Shown piece by piece: positions 38,301 to 45,245 of a DNA stretch of 64,000 nucleotides (positions within the stretch are counted from its first letter, which is position 1; the number at the start of each line of letters is the position of its first letter). The translations under genes and the position numbers were made by a program. The DNA is from an uncultured bacterium (GTDB lineage: Bacteria > Verrucomicrobiota > Kiritimatiellia > RFP12 > CAIWXQ01): contig CAIWXQ010000048.1 in NCBI GenBank assembly GCA_903916675.1, positions 1 to 64,000 of the forward strand, written 5' to 3'. The notes under the pieces are model-generated. The model ran no database searches. It was not told where the DNA came from and saw only the letters and a program-made list of their open reading frames with translations.

Positions 38301-38580
38301 CGCGCAGGACAACGCCGCGCTTGACCGCGTGGCTGGGCGTTTCGTGGACCAGCAGGCCGCCGCAGCCGGGCAGGGGACCGCCATCAACATCGCCATACCG
38401 GAGCATGGCCGCGAACTGGACTTCTTCCGCAACCTGCAGGGCGAAAAGGGTGGTGAGCTGAAACTCGTCCTGGCATTCGACCACCCGTCGCTTCTCGCCC
38501 GCGCGCTGGCCCTCTGGCCCGTGCTCGTCGCGTTTCTCGCCCTCTGGGGCGCGCTGAAGCTGCTGGGTAGAAAACAATAG
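32335..38580 (+). CDS. Giant two-half envelope protein with eight repeat modules
   Basis: The 2081-residue protein is not recognised. A signal peptide (MKRTLLLLGCLLPLLGFAA) follows AAGGAGAG. Three hydrophobic segments lie at about 883-960, a fourth, signal-like one at 995-1014 (FLLVLGAAAALTLPAFA), and one at about 2052-2072. A beta-rich motif recurs with starts near residues 208, 381, 553 and 723 in the first half and 1216, 1397, 1561 and 1751 in the second (for example GALSELVLDAP...VSGEDI and GVKFFRLRVP...VSGKNI). The layout is two secreted four-module proteins joined head to tail, mostly periplasmic. An in-frame ATG at 32281 overlaps the previous stop but lacks a signal peptide. Confidence 0.8.
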   Translation: MKRTLLLLGCLLPLLGFAADQKVRDVSLEGAIVGENLTVTLKMGFDDLPVGGTLLLAEGPLALLDSVLPRGVEIRRDGDRLLLACVAGGWLSPDSRSGRATVTFAVRASASGDWRQSEFVIPIAPIRPVAVVGDRPDLEVRIAGAREIRREPLDGGRSRTSGFLGQGDHVVLSWKPEVRQFDSELLASCDAVTVASVGAGALHLTSVYTYQIAQGALSELVLDAPDATITQVSGEDIRDWRVDKSEPKAPKLRVSLGRPQRATYRLTVDFERAVPAFPCTLPLPVISPRAVIRAGGVLLLGTDNAIRIQPAGAVGLTQTDPTSFPRDASRTLPQRNVFTYQYAAMPYHLSLSLDDIVPAFDSEAGLILNVREGELTFEANVQLDVRDAPLREVKLLVEADAKWIVAAVTGPQVAECDVDIRNIPGGREIVVPFRQPVSDAVALRVRLEQPFAADRSAVAVPRVALPAARTQRGYLIAAAAKGLRLTPKSVTELRDVHTASTPVRIEGAQLAYRFRETPWKLELGVERARPAIHSEVFHLVSLGEGVMYVSAAITCHISGAPVQQLRFRVPSAIASIDVIGAGIDTWSRSNDVCSVSLANRAMGDYTLLLTYDQPLNYRGADLRVGEIETLGTDSEMGYIAVATASGLKLTEVAALPPTLIRIARDELPPGYAASVSAPVIGAYKYVRTPHAATLRITPLDTARAIDQVVDYLSLSTRLGRDGESQTRACYSIKNASRQYLSVKLPPDASLWYVRQALPNGKTRDLPAQQTHDLLLVPVDRPRDPNQAVSIEITYGETGHASHRVRLIAPSLPESPVTYTSWEVTAGDRLAIGHASGNVTPSEEHSFRLPLARGGGSVCRFYRTANLAGEEPLFLNVLLVPVWMAGGSVYLLFIAGVLGMALLVCAVIRRRPLWWALALTALGLAAAQTMLGMSALRLFVLPAALLVLLFLLTRALARWIRRRVAARQARAEDDLGEPPPLMSEPPDANPRSGAIACRFLLVLGAAAALTLPAFARKAAVPATEAEALPALQAQGLDLNIRAPAPGPLVEHTATVGWMLRLADATPGRYRILAPASVLVQSRTPRGTAVSLGANGYVLEITRSGDYEIELETREPIAERDGRYELPLTLPSALWSHFTFAVPAADMEFISDQALNLTATTSNGETRVAGVLDTSCVATLAWRPRARVTRLEQTVVYCDVETVAFVRPGAIDLSACANYQVVQGEVREVRLRIPTNLSVTTVAGPLLAAWSLDPATRQLVAVLSRPVSGAFALTLGMQAASGGMPYAATLGVPFAENVQRQRGQLALAAAEAILLRLGEPGTHELEGVTAINTGDFSPSGEPACLVMQSDEPLRRAFRYDDPAAVRVVVRAEPVQPEVRVSESSSFSLGDERNVLSTVLELAVAKSGVFSVRLQIPEGYDIETLTGRDVSHWDDVRRAGQGVEVFFKRRVLGATTLNLVLTRMQRGIPERLAVPRVSVQDAARHTGRMTVAAERGVRLTVEEQQSVSVRKPELGEKVQPSALSFEILRPGWQVTLGTQVLAPVLKPEILHRVELAEGMLQHRVYVSYRIENAGVKFFRLRVPVKQATLSVSGKNIASVAPLDDDPAAGDGRVWLVELHGKVEDKYTLTCFYQQPYDPTSGGVTIHSFDALGAARQPAARLVVTGGGRVQVEPRGVAEGLQPEDARRLPEVFNAGDLRAGDLSGAIRCYRALRSDYHCDLSVVRHDAATVLPASVEKSRFVTVLSSSGRMLTQATIDLKVGDLSFLKLRLPTPTCVLWCAQVNGAEVRASRDGDLLDIPLENLTVDRTTSVTLVYADRFGDNTLAGRRILRAPCFPDVPLRDISWNFFVPPEFHCRFLDGDLDIRAAAVQVRSWGLSDYEIYNKTATSGNLGVAVDNLKQVNGLLDSGRQKEAQQALQLAVNASQSDQSLNEDARVQLRNVAQRQVKMGLVNRRAELRQEHNIFDELMPQAQGFNGGNFNPQFAAQVEGQLSAQDNAALDRVAGRFVDQQAAAAGQGTAINIAIPEHGRELDFFRNLQGEKGGELKLVLAFDHPSLLARALALWPVLVAFLALWGALKLLGRKQ

Positions 38581-38651
38581 GGCGGCGTGGGAGAACGTGT
38601 CGTTGCAACGGATTCGACGGATTCGGTCGATCCTGCTACATTTTGAGCCGC

Positions 38652-40202
38652 ATGCCCACGCTCTACATCGACAACCGTTCCGTCACGGTTCCGGATGGCG
38701 TGACGATTTTGGTCGCCGCCCAATCCATTGGCGTGGCAATCCCAACGCTGTGCCACTGTCCGAGACTGCCCTCGCTTTCCGGCTGCATGGTCTGCGCCGT
38801 GCGCGAGGAGAACTCCGGCCGCCTGTTGCCATCCTGTGCCGCCCCGACCGAGGAGGGGATGTGTATCTCCACGACCGCTCCCGAGGCGCTGGCCTTGCGC
38901 CGCACCATGCTGGAACTGCTGCTGAGCAACCATCCGGCTGACTGCGAGGCGCCCTGCCAACTGGCCTGTCCCTGCCACTTCGACATTCCCGCGATGCTGG
39001 ATCAGCTTGCTGGCGACGATGCTGACGCCGCGCTGGCTACGGTGCTCGAGCGCCTGCCGCTGCCCGCCACGCTCGGGCACATCTGTCCGGCACCGTGCGA
39101 GAAGGTCTGCCGACGTGCCGTGATCGATGCGCCGGTCGCTATCTGTGCTGCCAAGCGATTCGCCGGCGAACAGGGGAAGGTCGTGCCGGCTTGTGCGCCG
39201 GCCACCGGCAAACGCGTCATCATCGTCGGTGCCGGACCTGTCGGGCTCTCCGCCGCCTTTTATCTGCGCCGCCAGGGTCACGCCTGCCACCTGTGGGAAG
39301 CCACGCCGCAAATCGGCGACGCGCTGGTGGCAAATACCGCCGGCCGCCTGACGCCTGAGGCCGTTGCATGCGACGCGGCCCGCCTGCGCAAAATGGACGT
39401 GACCTGGACCCTCAGCATCGCGCTGACGCCCGCCGATATGCCGCGCCTGCTGTCGGAGTGCGATGCCCTGGTACTGGCCGCCGGCGCCAACGCTGCACCG
39501 CTCGCTGCGGCGCTCGGCATTCCGGTCGAGAAGGGAGTTGTAGTAGCTGACAAGCGCACGCATCAGACCGCCAATCAGAAGGTCTTTGCCGGAGGCGCTG
39601 CCATCCAGTCCTGCCGCCTGGCGGTGCTGGCCTGCGCACACGGACGTACCATTGCCGGGCAGTTGGGGGGCTGGCTCGCCACCGGCCACCTGCCGCCGCG
39701 CCCGCACGAACGTTTCCTTTCCCGCGCCGGCAGGCTGCCGAAGGAGACGCTGCACGGACTGCTTGCCGATGTCGACGATGGGCCGCGCTATCTGCCGCCG
39801 GCCGGCGGGAAACCGCCAGCCGCGCTGGACGAAGGATCGATCCGCTACGAAGCCGCACGCTGCCTGCGCTGCGACTGCCGGAAAAAAGAGAGCTGCCGGT
39901 TTCGTGACCTGTGCACGCAGTGCCATGCCGTTGCACCGGGCCTGCCGGGCGAACGCACGCCACCGGGTCGCATACATGCGCAGCCGGATGTTGTGTTTGA
40001 GGCGGCCAAGTGCGTGCTCTGCGGCATTTGCGTGCGGACCGCAGTTCGGCTGGGTGCCTCATGCGGCCCCGCATTTCACGGTCGCGGCTTCGACATGCGG
40101 ATCGGTCCGCCTCTTGGCCGGGAATGGGCCGACATCCCGCGCGACGCGCTGCTGGCCTGCGTCGATGCCTGCCCCACCGCCGCCCTGGCGCGCAGCAGTT
40201 AG
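38652..40202 (+). CDS. Multi-Fe-S flavoprotein, GltD-like, NADPH domain reduced
   Basis: The 516-residue protein has a 2Fe-2S ferredoxin domain (1-95, CHCPRLPSLSGCMVC), then a GltD-type helical 4Fe-4S domain (CEAPCQLACPCHFDIP, CPAPCEKVCRRAV). An FAD Rossmann motif GAGPVGLSAAFYLRRQG lies near residue 190. The C-terminus has cysteine clusters (CLRCDC, CRFRDLC, CVLCGIC...CVDACP) for further Fe-S centres. In GltD-like enzymes a second GxGxxA motif binds NADPH; here I see only LAAGANAAPL and no such motif, so the electron donor may be a protein. Role: electron transfer in anaerobic metabolism, inferred. Confidence 0.75.
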   Translation: MPTLYIDNRSVTVPDGVTILVAAQSIGVAIPTLCHCPRLPSLSGCMVCAVREENSGRLLPSCAAPTEEGMCISTTAPEALALRRTMLELLLSNHPADCEAPCQLACPCHFDIPAMLDQLAGDDADAALATVLERLPLPATLGHICPAPCEKVCRRAVIDAPVAICAAKRFAGEQGKVVPACAPATGKRVIIVGAGPVGLSAAFYLRRQGHACHLWEATPQIGDALVANTAGRLTPEAVACDAARLRKMDVTWTLSIALTPADMPRLLSECDALVLAAGANAAPLAAALGIPVEKGVVVADKRTHQTANQKVFAGGAAIQSCRLAVLACAHGRTIAGQLGGWLATGHLPPRPHERFLSRAGRLPKETLHGLLADVDDGPRYLPPAGGKPPAALDEGSIRYEAARCLRCDCRKKESCRFRDLCTQCHAVAPGLPGERTPPGRIHAQPDVVFEAAKCVLCGICVRTAVRLGASCGPAFHGRGFDMRIGPPLGREWADIPRDALLACVDACPTAALARSS

Positions 40203-40210
40203 GCGCAAAA

Positions 40211-40333
40211 GGACACAGAGGCCACAGAGGGGTAGTGAGACCACAGAGGAATTGTTATTGGTGTGGCCCACGCCAGTTAGAAACGACCATCCCCCCTCAG
40301 CGTGCTCAGTCTCGCTCTGTGCTCTCTGTGTCC
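40211..40333. repeat. CACAGAG inverted-repeat element, copy B
   Basis: The 123-base element begins GGACACAGAGGCCACAGAGG and ends CTCTGTGCTCTCTGTGTCC, matching copy A at 20059-20171 at both ends. The centre is different in sequence but again pairs: TGGTGTGG with CCACGCCA. It fills most of the gap between the flavoprotein and TPR genes. Confidence 0.85.
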
Positions 40334-40385
40334 AACCCGCCTGTACCGTTGCGGTGTGGGCAAAAAACGGGCACAATTCGATCCC

Positions 40386-43103
40386 ATGACTTCACGTGAC
40401 TCGATCTTCCGGCAACGCGCGGCGCTGGCGCTCATCTGTCTCTTGGCCGCCGGAATGCTGCGCGCAGATGAGGCGCGGGACCTGCTGGGCCGCGGCGAGG
40501 CCCTCTATCAGGCGGGGAAATGGAAAGATGCGGCCGAGATTTACGCCGAGATACTTTCCCGGCATCCGAACAGCAGTTGCGCCGCGCTGGCGCTTTATTC
40601 GCACGGCTGGGCTCTGTATCAGACAAACGAATTCGCTTCATCCCTCGCCGACTACCGCGCGTTTTTGGAGAAATATCCAGAACACGATCTGGCCCCGGAG
40701 TGCCGTCTCAAGTCAGCCGACTGTATGCGGCAACTCAAGCGCTTCGATGAAGCACTGCGCACGTATGACCAGTTGGGAGCCGCCTGCGGCCGTCTGCTGC
40801 CGGAGGCGCTGGCAGGCAGGGGCTGGGTTTTTTGCGCGCAGTTGAAATTCGAAGCCGCGCAAACGGTCTTCCGCGAGGCGGCGCAGGTCTGCAGCAACGA
40901 CGCGCGCGCCGCCGCGAACCTGTTCAATGCCGGAAATGCCGCGCTCGAGGGGCGGCAGCCGGCCGTGGCCGCGGAGTTGTTCACGCAGGTGCAGCAGCAA
41001 TGGCCGACCAATGCGCTGGCCCGTCCGGCGCTCTACTGGCAGGCCGTGGCTCTGTTCCGACAGGAGCGGTTGGACGACGCGGCGGCAAAACTCGATCTCC
41101 TGCGCCAGGTCGGCGTGCCGACAGAACTGGCCGCGGACGCCGCGCTGCTGCTGGCACAGGTGCAGGACACACGCCACCGCTATCTGGAGGCCGCTGTATC
41201 CTACGCGGCAGTGGTCACCAATTTTCCCGGACGTCCACCGGCCGAGACCGCGGCGCTGGCGTTGGTGACCGCGCTTGAAAAGGCGGGCGACCTGCCCGCG
41301 GCCGGCGCCGCGGCCGCCACATTCGTGCGCAACTATCCCGCCAACTCCCAGCGGCTGGCGATCCGGTTCCTGATCGGAGAGTACCGCTACCGTCTGGCCG
41401 ATTATGCGGGAGCAGCAGCTGAACTGGAAAAATTTGCCGCTGACAATCCGACCAACGACCTGACCGCCTCCGCCCTGCACAAGGCCGGGTGGTGCTGGTG
41501 GAACCTCAAGCAGCCGGCCCAGGCGCGTAAACTCTTCGCACAGGTAGTCGCAAAATTCGGGAAGAGCCCGCTGGCTGTGGACGCCGCCTTCATGCAGGCG
41601 CGCGCTGCGGAAGAGGGCGGAGATGCGGCTGGGGCGTTCGAGGCTTATGCGGGGGCGGTCCGCCTCGGTCGGGACGGCGAAACCGCCCATCGCGCGGCGC
41701 TGGCGCTGATCCGCCTGGACCAGGCAGCCCGGCGCTACGATGATGCCCTGACCAAGGCAGACGCTTTTCTGGCAAGCCACGCAGACGGCATTTCTCTGGC
41801 TTGGGCACGCCTCTATCGGGGCGACGCATTGCTGGCGCTGGGACGTCTGCCCGAAGCCCTGCGCGCCTACCAGGAAGCAAGCGGCGCGGAACCAGCCGTA
41901 GCGTCCGGCGCAGGGTACGGTATGGCTTGGGTGCTGCGCCGGCAGGGGCGTCATCTCGAAGCAGCCGGCATGTTCGACAAGGTAGCAGCCGGCGCATCAG
42001 CCTACGCCGCGGACGCCATGTTCTGGGCCGCCCGTTCGCACGAGGACGCCGGACAGTTCGACGCCGCCAGCGTGTCCTACGCTAATTGCCTGCAGCAAAC
42101 GCCGCCCAGCCCGCACGCAGACGAGGCCGCTTACCGTCAGGCCTACTGCCTCTGGCAGACACGCAAGCCGGATGACGCGGAGCGTCTGTACAACGCCGTG
42201 ATCCAAGATCGCGCCGCCAGTCCGTTCGCCGCCAACGCCCTCTATGACCTGGCGTGGGTGATGCTGGAGCAGGGAAAGAAACCGGAAGCACGCCGCCGCT
42301 TTGAGGAGTTTGCGCGGCTGTATCCAAAGCACCTGCTGGCGCCGGACGCCCATTTCCGCATCGGCGAACTGGTCTGCGAGCAGGAGGAGTTCGCCACGGC
42401 CGCCGCGCATTACGAAACCGCTGCTGCCGCGCAGGTGGCGTTCCGTGACAAGGCGCTCTTCAAACTCGCTTGGACGCGCGAGAAGCTGGCTCGGAAGGAC
42501 GAGGCAGCCCAGACCTACCTGCGCCTGGCGCGCCAGTTCCCACGCAGCGAATATGCACCCGAAGCGTCCTTCCAGGCCGGGGAGATTCTGCACGGGCAGG
42601 GACGCTTCGACGACGCTCGCGTTGCATTCGCCGCGGTCGGAGACAGTCTCTTCTCCGAAAAGGCCGCTTGCCGCGTGGCCGACTGCTGGCGCGCCACGAG
42701 CAGGCACGCGGAGGCTATCGAGACCTACGGGCAGGTCCTCAGCCGATGGCCGCAGGGGGCTTGCCGTCTGCCGGCTTTGCTTGGGCGCGGCGACGAGCGT
42801 CGCGCGCTGGGCGCACCTGCCGATGCGCTCGCCGACTACGACGAGGTGGCGAAAGGGGGCGGCGAGACGCGCGAGGCCGCACAGGCGGCGCTGGGCGCCG
42901 GATATTGCTGGTTCGCACTCAAAAATTGGGAACTTGCGGCGCGCAGCTTTCTCAAGGTGGACGTGCTGTTTGGCTTCGAGGATCTCAAGCCCGAGGCGCT
43001 GACCATGGCTGGAAAGAGCTGGGAGCAGGCCGGCGATGCCGCCAAGGCCGCCATGTATCGTGCGGATGTGCAGAAGCGATACCCCAAATATCATGCGCCC
43101 TAG
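40386..43103 (+). CDS. Exported TPR-repeat protein
   Basis: The 905-residue protein has a signal peptide (RAALALICLLAAGMLRA, cleavage near residue 24). About 20 tandem TPR-like units follow across its full length, for example ARDLLGRGEALYQAGKWKDA and AAYRQAYCLWQTRKPDDAER. Such periplasmic TPR solenoids resemble the repeats of CpoB/YbgF and BamD and usually organise envelope complexes. I chose the ATG at 40386; the frame upstream reads through the CACAGAG repeat. It lies just before the glucan genes, perhaps unrelated to them. Confidence 0.85.
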   Translation: MTSRDSIFRQRAALALICLLAAGMLRADEARDLLGRGEALYQAGKWKDAAEIYAEILSRHPNSSCAALALYSHGWALYQTNEFASSLADYRAFLEKYPEHDLAPECRLKSADCMRQLKRFDEALRTYDQLGAACGRLLPEALAGRGWVFCAQLKFEAAQTVFREAAQVCSNDARAAANLFNAGNAALEGRQPAVAAELFTQVQQQWPTNALARPALYWQAVALFRQERLDDAAAKLDLLRQVGVPTELAADAALLLAQVQDTRHRYLEAAVSYAAVVTNFPGRPPAETAALALVTALEKAGDLPAAGAAAATFVRNYPANSQRLAIRFLIGEYRYRLADYAGAAAELEKFAADNPTNDLTASALHKAGWCWWNLKQPAQARKLFAQVVAKFGKSPLAVDAAFMQARAAEEGGDAAGAFEAYAGAVRLGRDGETAHRAALALIRLDQAARRYDDALTKADAFLASHADGISLAWARLYRGDALLALGRLPEALRAYQEASGAEPAVASGAGYGMAWVLRRQGRHLEAAGMFDKVAAGASAYAADAMFWAARSHEDAGQFDAASVSYANCLQQTPPSPHADEAAYRQAYCLWQTRKPDDAERLYNAVIQDRAASPFAANALYDLAWVMLEQGKKPEARRRFEEFARLYPKHLLAPDAHFRIGELVCEQEEFATAAAHYETAAAAQVAFRDKALFKLAWTREKLARKDEAAQTYLRLARQFPRSEYAPEASFQAGEILHGQGRFDDARVAFAAVGDSLFSEKAACRVADCWRATSRHAEAIETYGQVLSRWPQGACRLPALLGRGDERRALGAPADALADYDEVAKGGGETREAAQAALGAGYCWFALKNWELAARSFLKVDVLFGFEDLKPEALTMAGKSWEQAGDAAKAAMYRADVQKRYPKYHAP

Positions 43104-43170
43104 GTCGTGCGCCGCGCGCGCCGCCAATTTGGGCTGGCGTTGGCGTACGGGTGGCATACAATACGGACAA

Positions 43171-44667
43171 ATGTACTACGTGGCACGGTTGACCTTCCTT
43201 CTTCTTCTGGCGACAGCGGTCGCGCTGCGCGCAGCGGAGCCGGCGGTCTGGGGCTTCGAGCAGGTCCGCGCACTGGCAGCGGCACGCGCCGCCGCGCCGT
43301 ACAAGTACGACGTGCCGCCGCTGCCGCCCTCGCTGGCCAAGCTGAGCTACGATGACCTGCGGTGCATTGAGTTCAATGCCAACCGCGCCATCGGCCGCGC
43401 CGAGAACCTGCCGTTCCGGCTGATGATGTATCATCTGGGCGGTCCGCTGCAGCGCGAGGGCGTGTCGCTCCACCTGGTGGAAGAACGCCACGCCGTGCCT
43501 CTGCTGTTCGATCCGCAGATGTTTCATTACCATCAGGTTCCCGTGAAACTGGCGGAACTGACCAACACCCTTGATTTTGCCGGCTTCCGCGTGCTGAACC
43601 AGCTGAACCAGCCGGGGAAGTTCGACGAGCTTATCTCCTTCCTGGGGGCATCGTATTTCCGGGCCCTCGGGAAGCGGCAGTTCTACGGCACCTCGGCGCG
43701 CGGCCTGGCGATCAACTCCTGCTGCGAGGAACAGGAGGAGTTCCCGCGTTTCGTGGCGTTCTGGATCGAACGCCCCCAGACCAACGCCACATGCATTTCG
43801 TTCGACGCACTGCTTGACAGTTACAGCGTCAGCGGCGCGTATCATTTCACCGTAACACCCGGCGCGGACACGACCGTCGACGTCCGCTGCGTGCTGTTCG
43901 CGCGCCGTCCGCTGCTGCGCTACGGCCTGGGAACTCTCACCAGCATGTTCTGGTTCGGCGAGAACACCGACAACCGGCCGGCCGATTTCCGGCCTGAGGT
44001 ACATGATACCGACGGCGTGCTGCTGGCGCGCGGCGACGACACTTGGGTCTGGCGCCCCTTGCGCAACACGCCATGCCTGCAGGAAGAGCGCCTGTTTGCC
44101 CGCCATCCGAAGGGGTTTGGCCTTCTGCAGCGCGACCGCCGCTACACCAGCTACGAGGACATTGAGGCCAACTACCACAAACGGCCGAGCGTCTGGGTGG
44201 AGCCGATCGGCGACTGGGGGTTCGGTTATGTCATGCTCGCAGAGCTGACCACCGCGAACGAGTACGGCGACAATATCGTTGCCTATTGGCAGCCGGGGGC
44301 GGAACTGAAGCCTGACGCGCCGCTGGAGGCTGCCTGGCGCCTGCACTGGTATCTGGACAACCCTGCCTGGCCGCCGCTGGCCCGCACCGTCAACACGTTC
44401 ATCTCGGGGCGTCGCGTGGTGCTCGATTTCGTGGGCGGCGAGCTTTCCTTTGACCCGGCCGATGAGCCGGTTCCCGATATCAAGCTGCAGCAGGGCGTGC
44501 TGCGTGGCCTGCATGTCCAGTACAATCCCGAGATTCGCGGATGGCGGGTCGGCTTTGAGGTGCAAAACACCATGGCCGGCCGCGTTGAGACCCTGCAGGT
44601 GACGCTGCGCGACCGAACCGGCCGCGCCGTGAGCGAAACATGGACCTATCCACTGGTGACACACTAA
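43171..44667 (+). CDS. opgG: Osmoregulated periplasmic glucan biosynthesis protein
   Basis: The 498-residue periplasmic protein has a signal peptide (YVARLTFLLLLATAVALRA) and the OpgG core: AAPYKYDVPPLPPSLAKLSY, DLRCIEFNANRAIG, FGENTDNRPADFRPEVHD, then DGVLLARGDDTWVWRPL. OpgG helps build the branched glucans made by OpgH. The start at 43171 gives a normal signal peptide. Its last 28 bases overlap the next gene, and opgH follows, forming a three-gene operon. Confidence 0.95.
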   Translation: MYYVARLTFLLLLATAVALRAAEPAVWGFEQVRALAAARAAAPYKYDVPPLPPSLAKLSYDDLRCIEFNANRAIGRAENLPFRLMMYHLGGPLQREGVSLHLVEERHAVPLLFDPQMFHYHQVPVKLAELTNTLDFAGFRVLNQLNQPGKFDELISFLGASYFRALGKRQFYGTSARGLAINSCCEEQEEFPRFVAFWIERPQTNATCISFDALLDSYSVSGAYHFTVTPGADTTVDVRCVLFARRPLLRYGLGTLTSMFWFGENTDNRPADFRPEVHDTDGVLLARGDDTWVWRPLRNTPCLQEERLFARHPKGFGLLQRDRRYTSYEDIEANYHKRPSVWVEPIGDWGFGYVMLAELTTANEYGDNIVAYWQPGAELKPDAPLEAAWRLHWYLDNPAWPPLARTVNTFISGRRVVLDFVGGELSFDPADEPVPDIKLQQGVLRGLHVQYNPEIRGWRVGFEVQNTMAGRVETLQVTLRDRTGRAVSETWTYPLVTH

Positions 44668-45239
44668 AGCCGTTCGTTCCGAAGTGGGGCTCCCCCGAGG
44701 AATGGAACGAAGCCTACGAGAAGGTGGAAAACTACCTTCGCGCCTGCCGCATCAACAGCCGGCTGCACCGCGCGCGCCTGATCCACCGCATCCTGCTGCG
44801 CGTCTCCGCGCGCGGTCCGGCGGCTGGGTCGGAACCGCTCTCCACGCTTGCCATCCGCGAGACCAAGAATCTGATGGAGGAGTGGTTCGCACGCCTGCTC
44901 CCGCTACCCGAAGGGGAGAACGGAAATTTTGCCCACGTGGACGGACGCGTGGCGTTGCTGCTCTGCGACGCCCCCAGCCGCTGGCCCTACGCCTTCCTGA
45001 CCACCGACGACCTGCCGCCGGATCTCACCAAGGCGATGCGCGAAAGCATGCTGGTGGCCGGCCCAAATCTCGAGATCAGCAACATGGTGCCACGCGAGAT
45101 CGACTATGGCTGGTTCCCCGAGATCGCCGGCGGCACGATCGATTCCATTGGGCGGCGTCCGCTTCTCCAGGCCCTGGTGGTCTGGCTGATCTTCCTGCTG
45201 CTGCTCGCGTACGTGTTTTACAAGACCCACCAGTTATAA
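44640..45239 (+). CDS. Membrane protein inserted between opgG and opgH
   Basis: The 199-residue protein is mostly soluble with a helical N-terminus (FVPKWGSPEEWNEAYEKVEN) and one C-terminal membrane helix (about 175-195, LLQALVVWLIFLLLLAYVFY). It overlaps opgG by 28 bases and ends 6 bases before the opgH ATG, so it belongs to the glucan operon. In E. coli the pair opgGH has no such gene. It may supply the N-terminal cytoplasmic region that OpgH lacks here, or tether the complex. No family is recognised. Confidence 0.7.
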   Translation: MDLSTGDTLKPFVPKWGSPEEWNEAYEKVENYLRACRINSRLHRARLIHRILLRVSARGPAAGSEPLSTLAIRETKNLMEEWFARLLPLPEGENGNFAHVDGRVALLLCDAPSRWPYAFLTTDDLPPDLTKAMRESMLVAGPNLEISNMVPREIDYGWFPEIAGGTIDSIGRRPLLQALVVWLIFLLLLAYVFYKTHQL

Positions 45240-45245
45240 TTGCCC

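Noticed and set aside
32347-38577. Very long minus-strand open frames (839 and 1090 codons) opposite the giant gene
   Set aside because: They mirror a GC-rich gene whose codon bias suppresses stop codons on the other strand. They have no signal peptide, domain or ribosome-binding site, while the plus-strand protein has all three kinds of evidence.
40302-40385. Upstream start for the TPR protein
   Set aside because: It reads through the end of the CACAGAG repeat and would bury the signal peptide.
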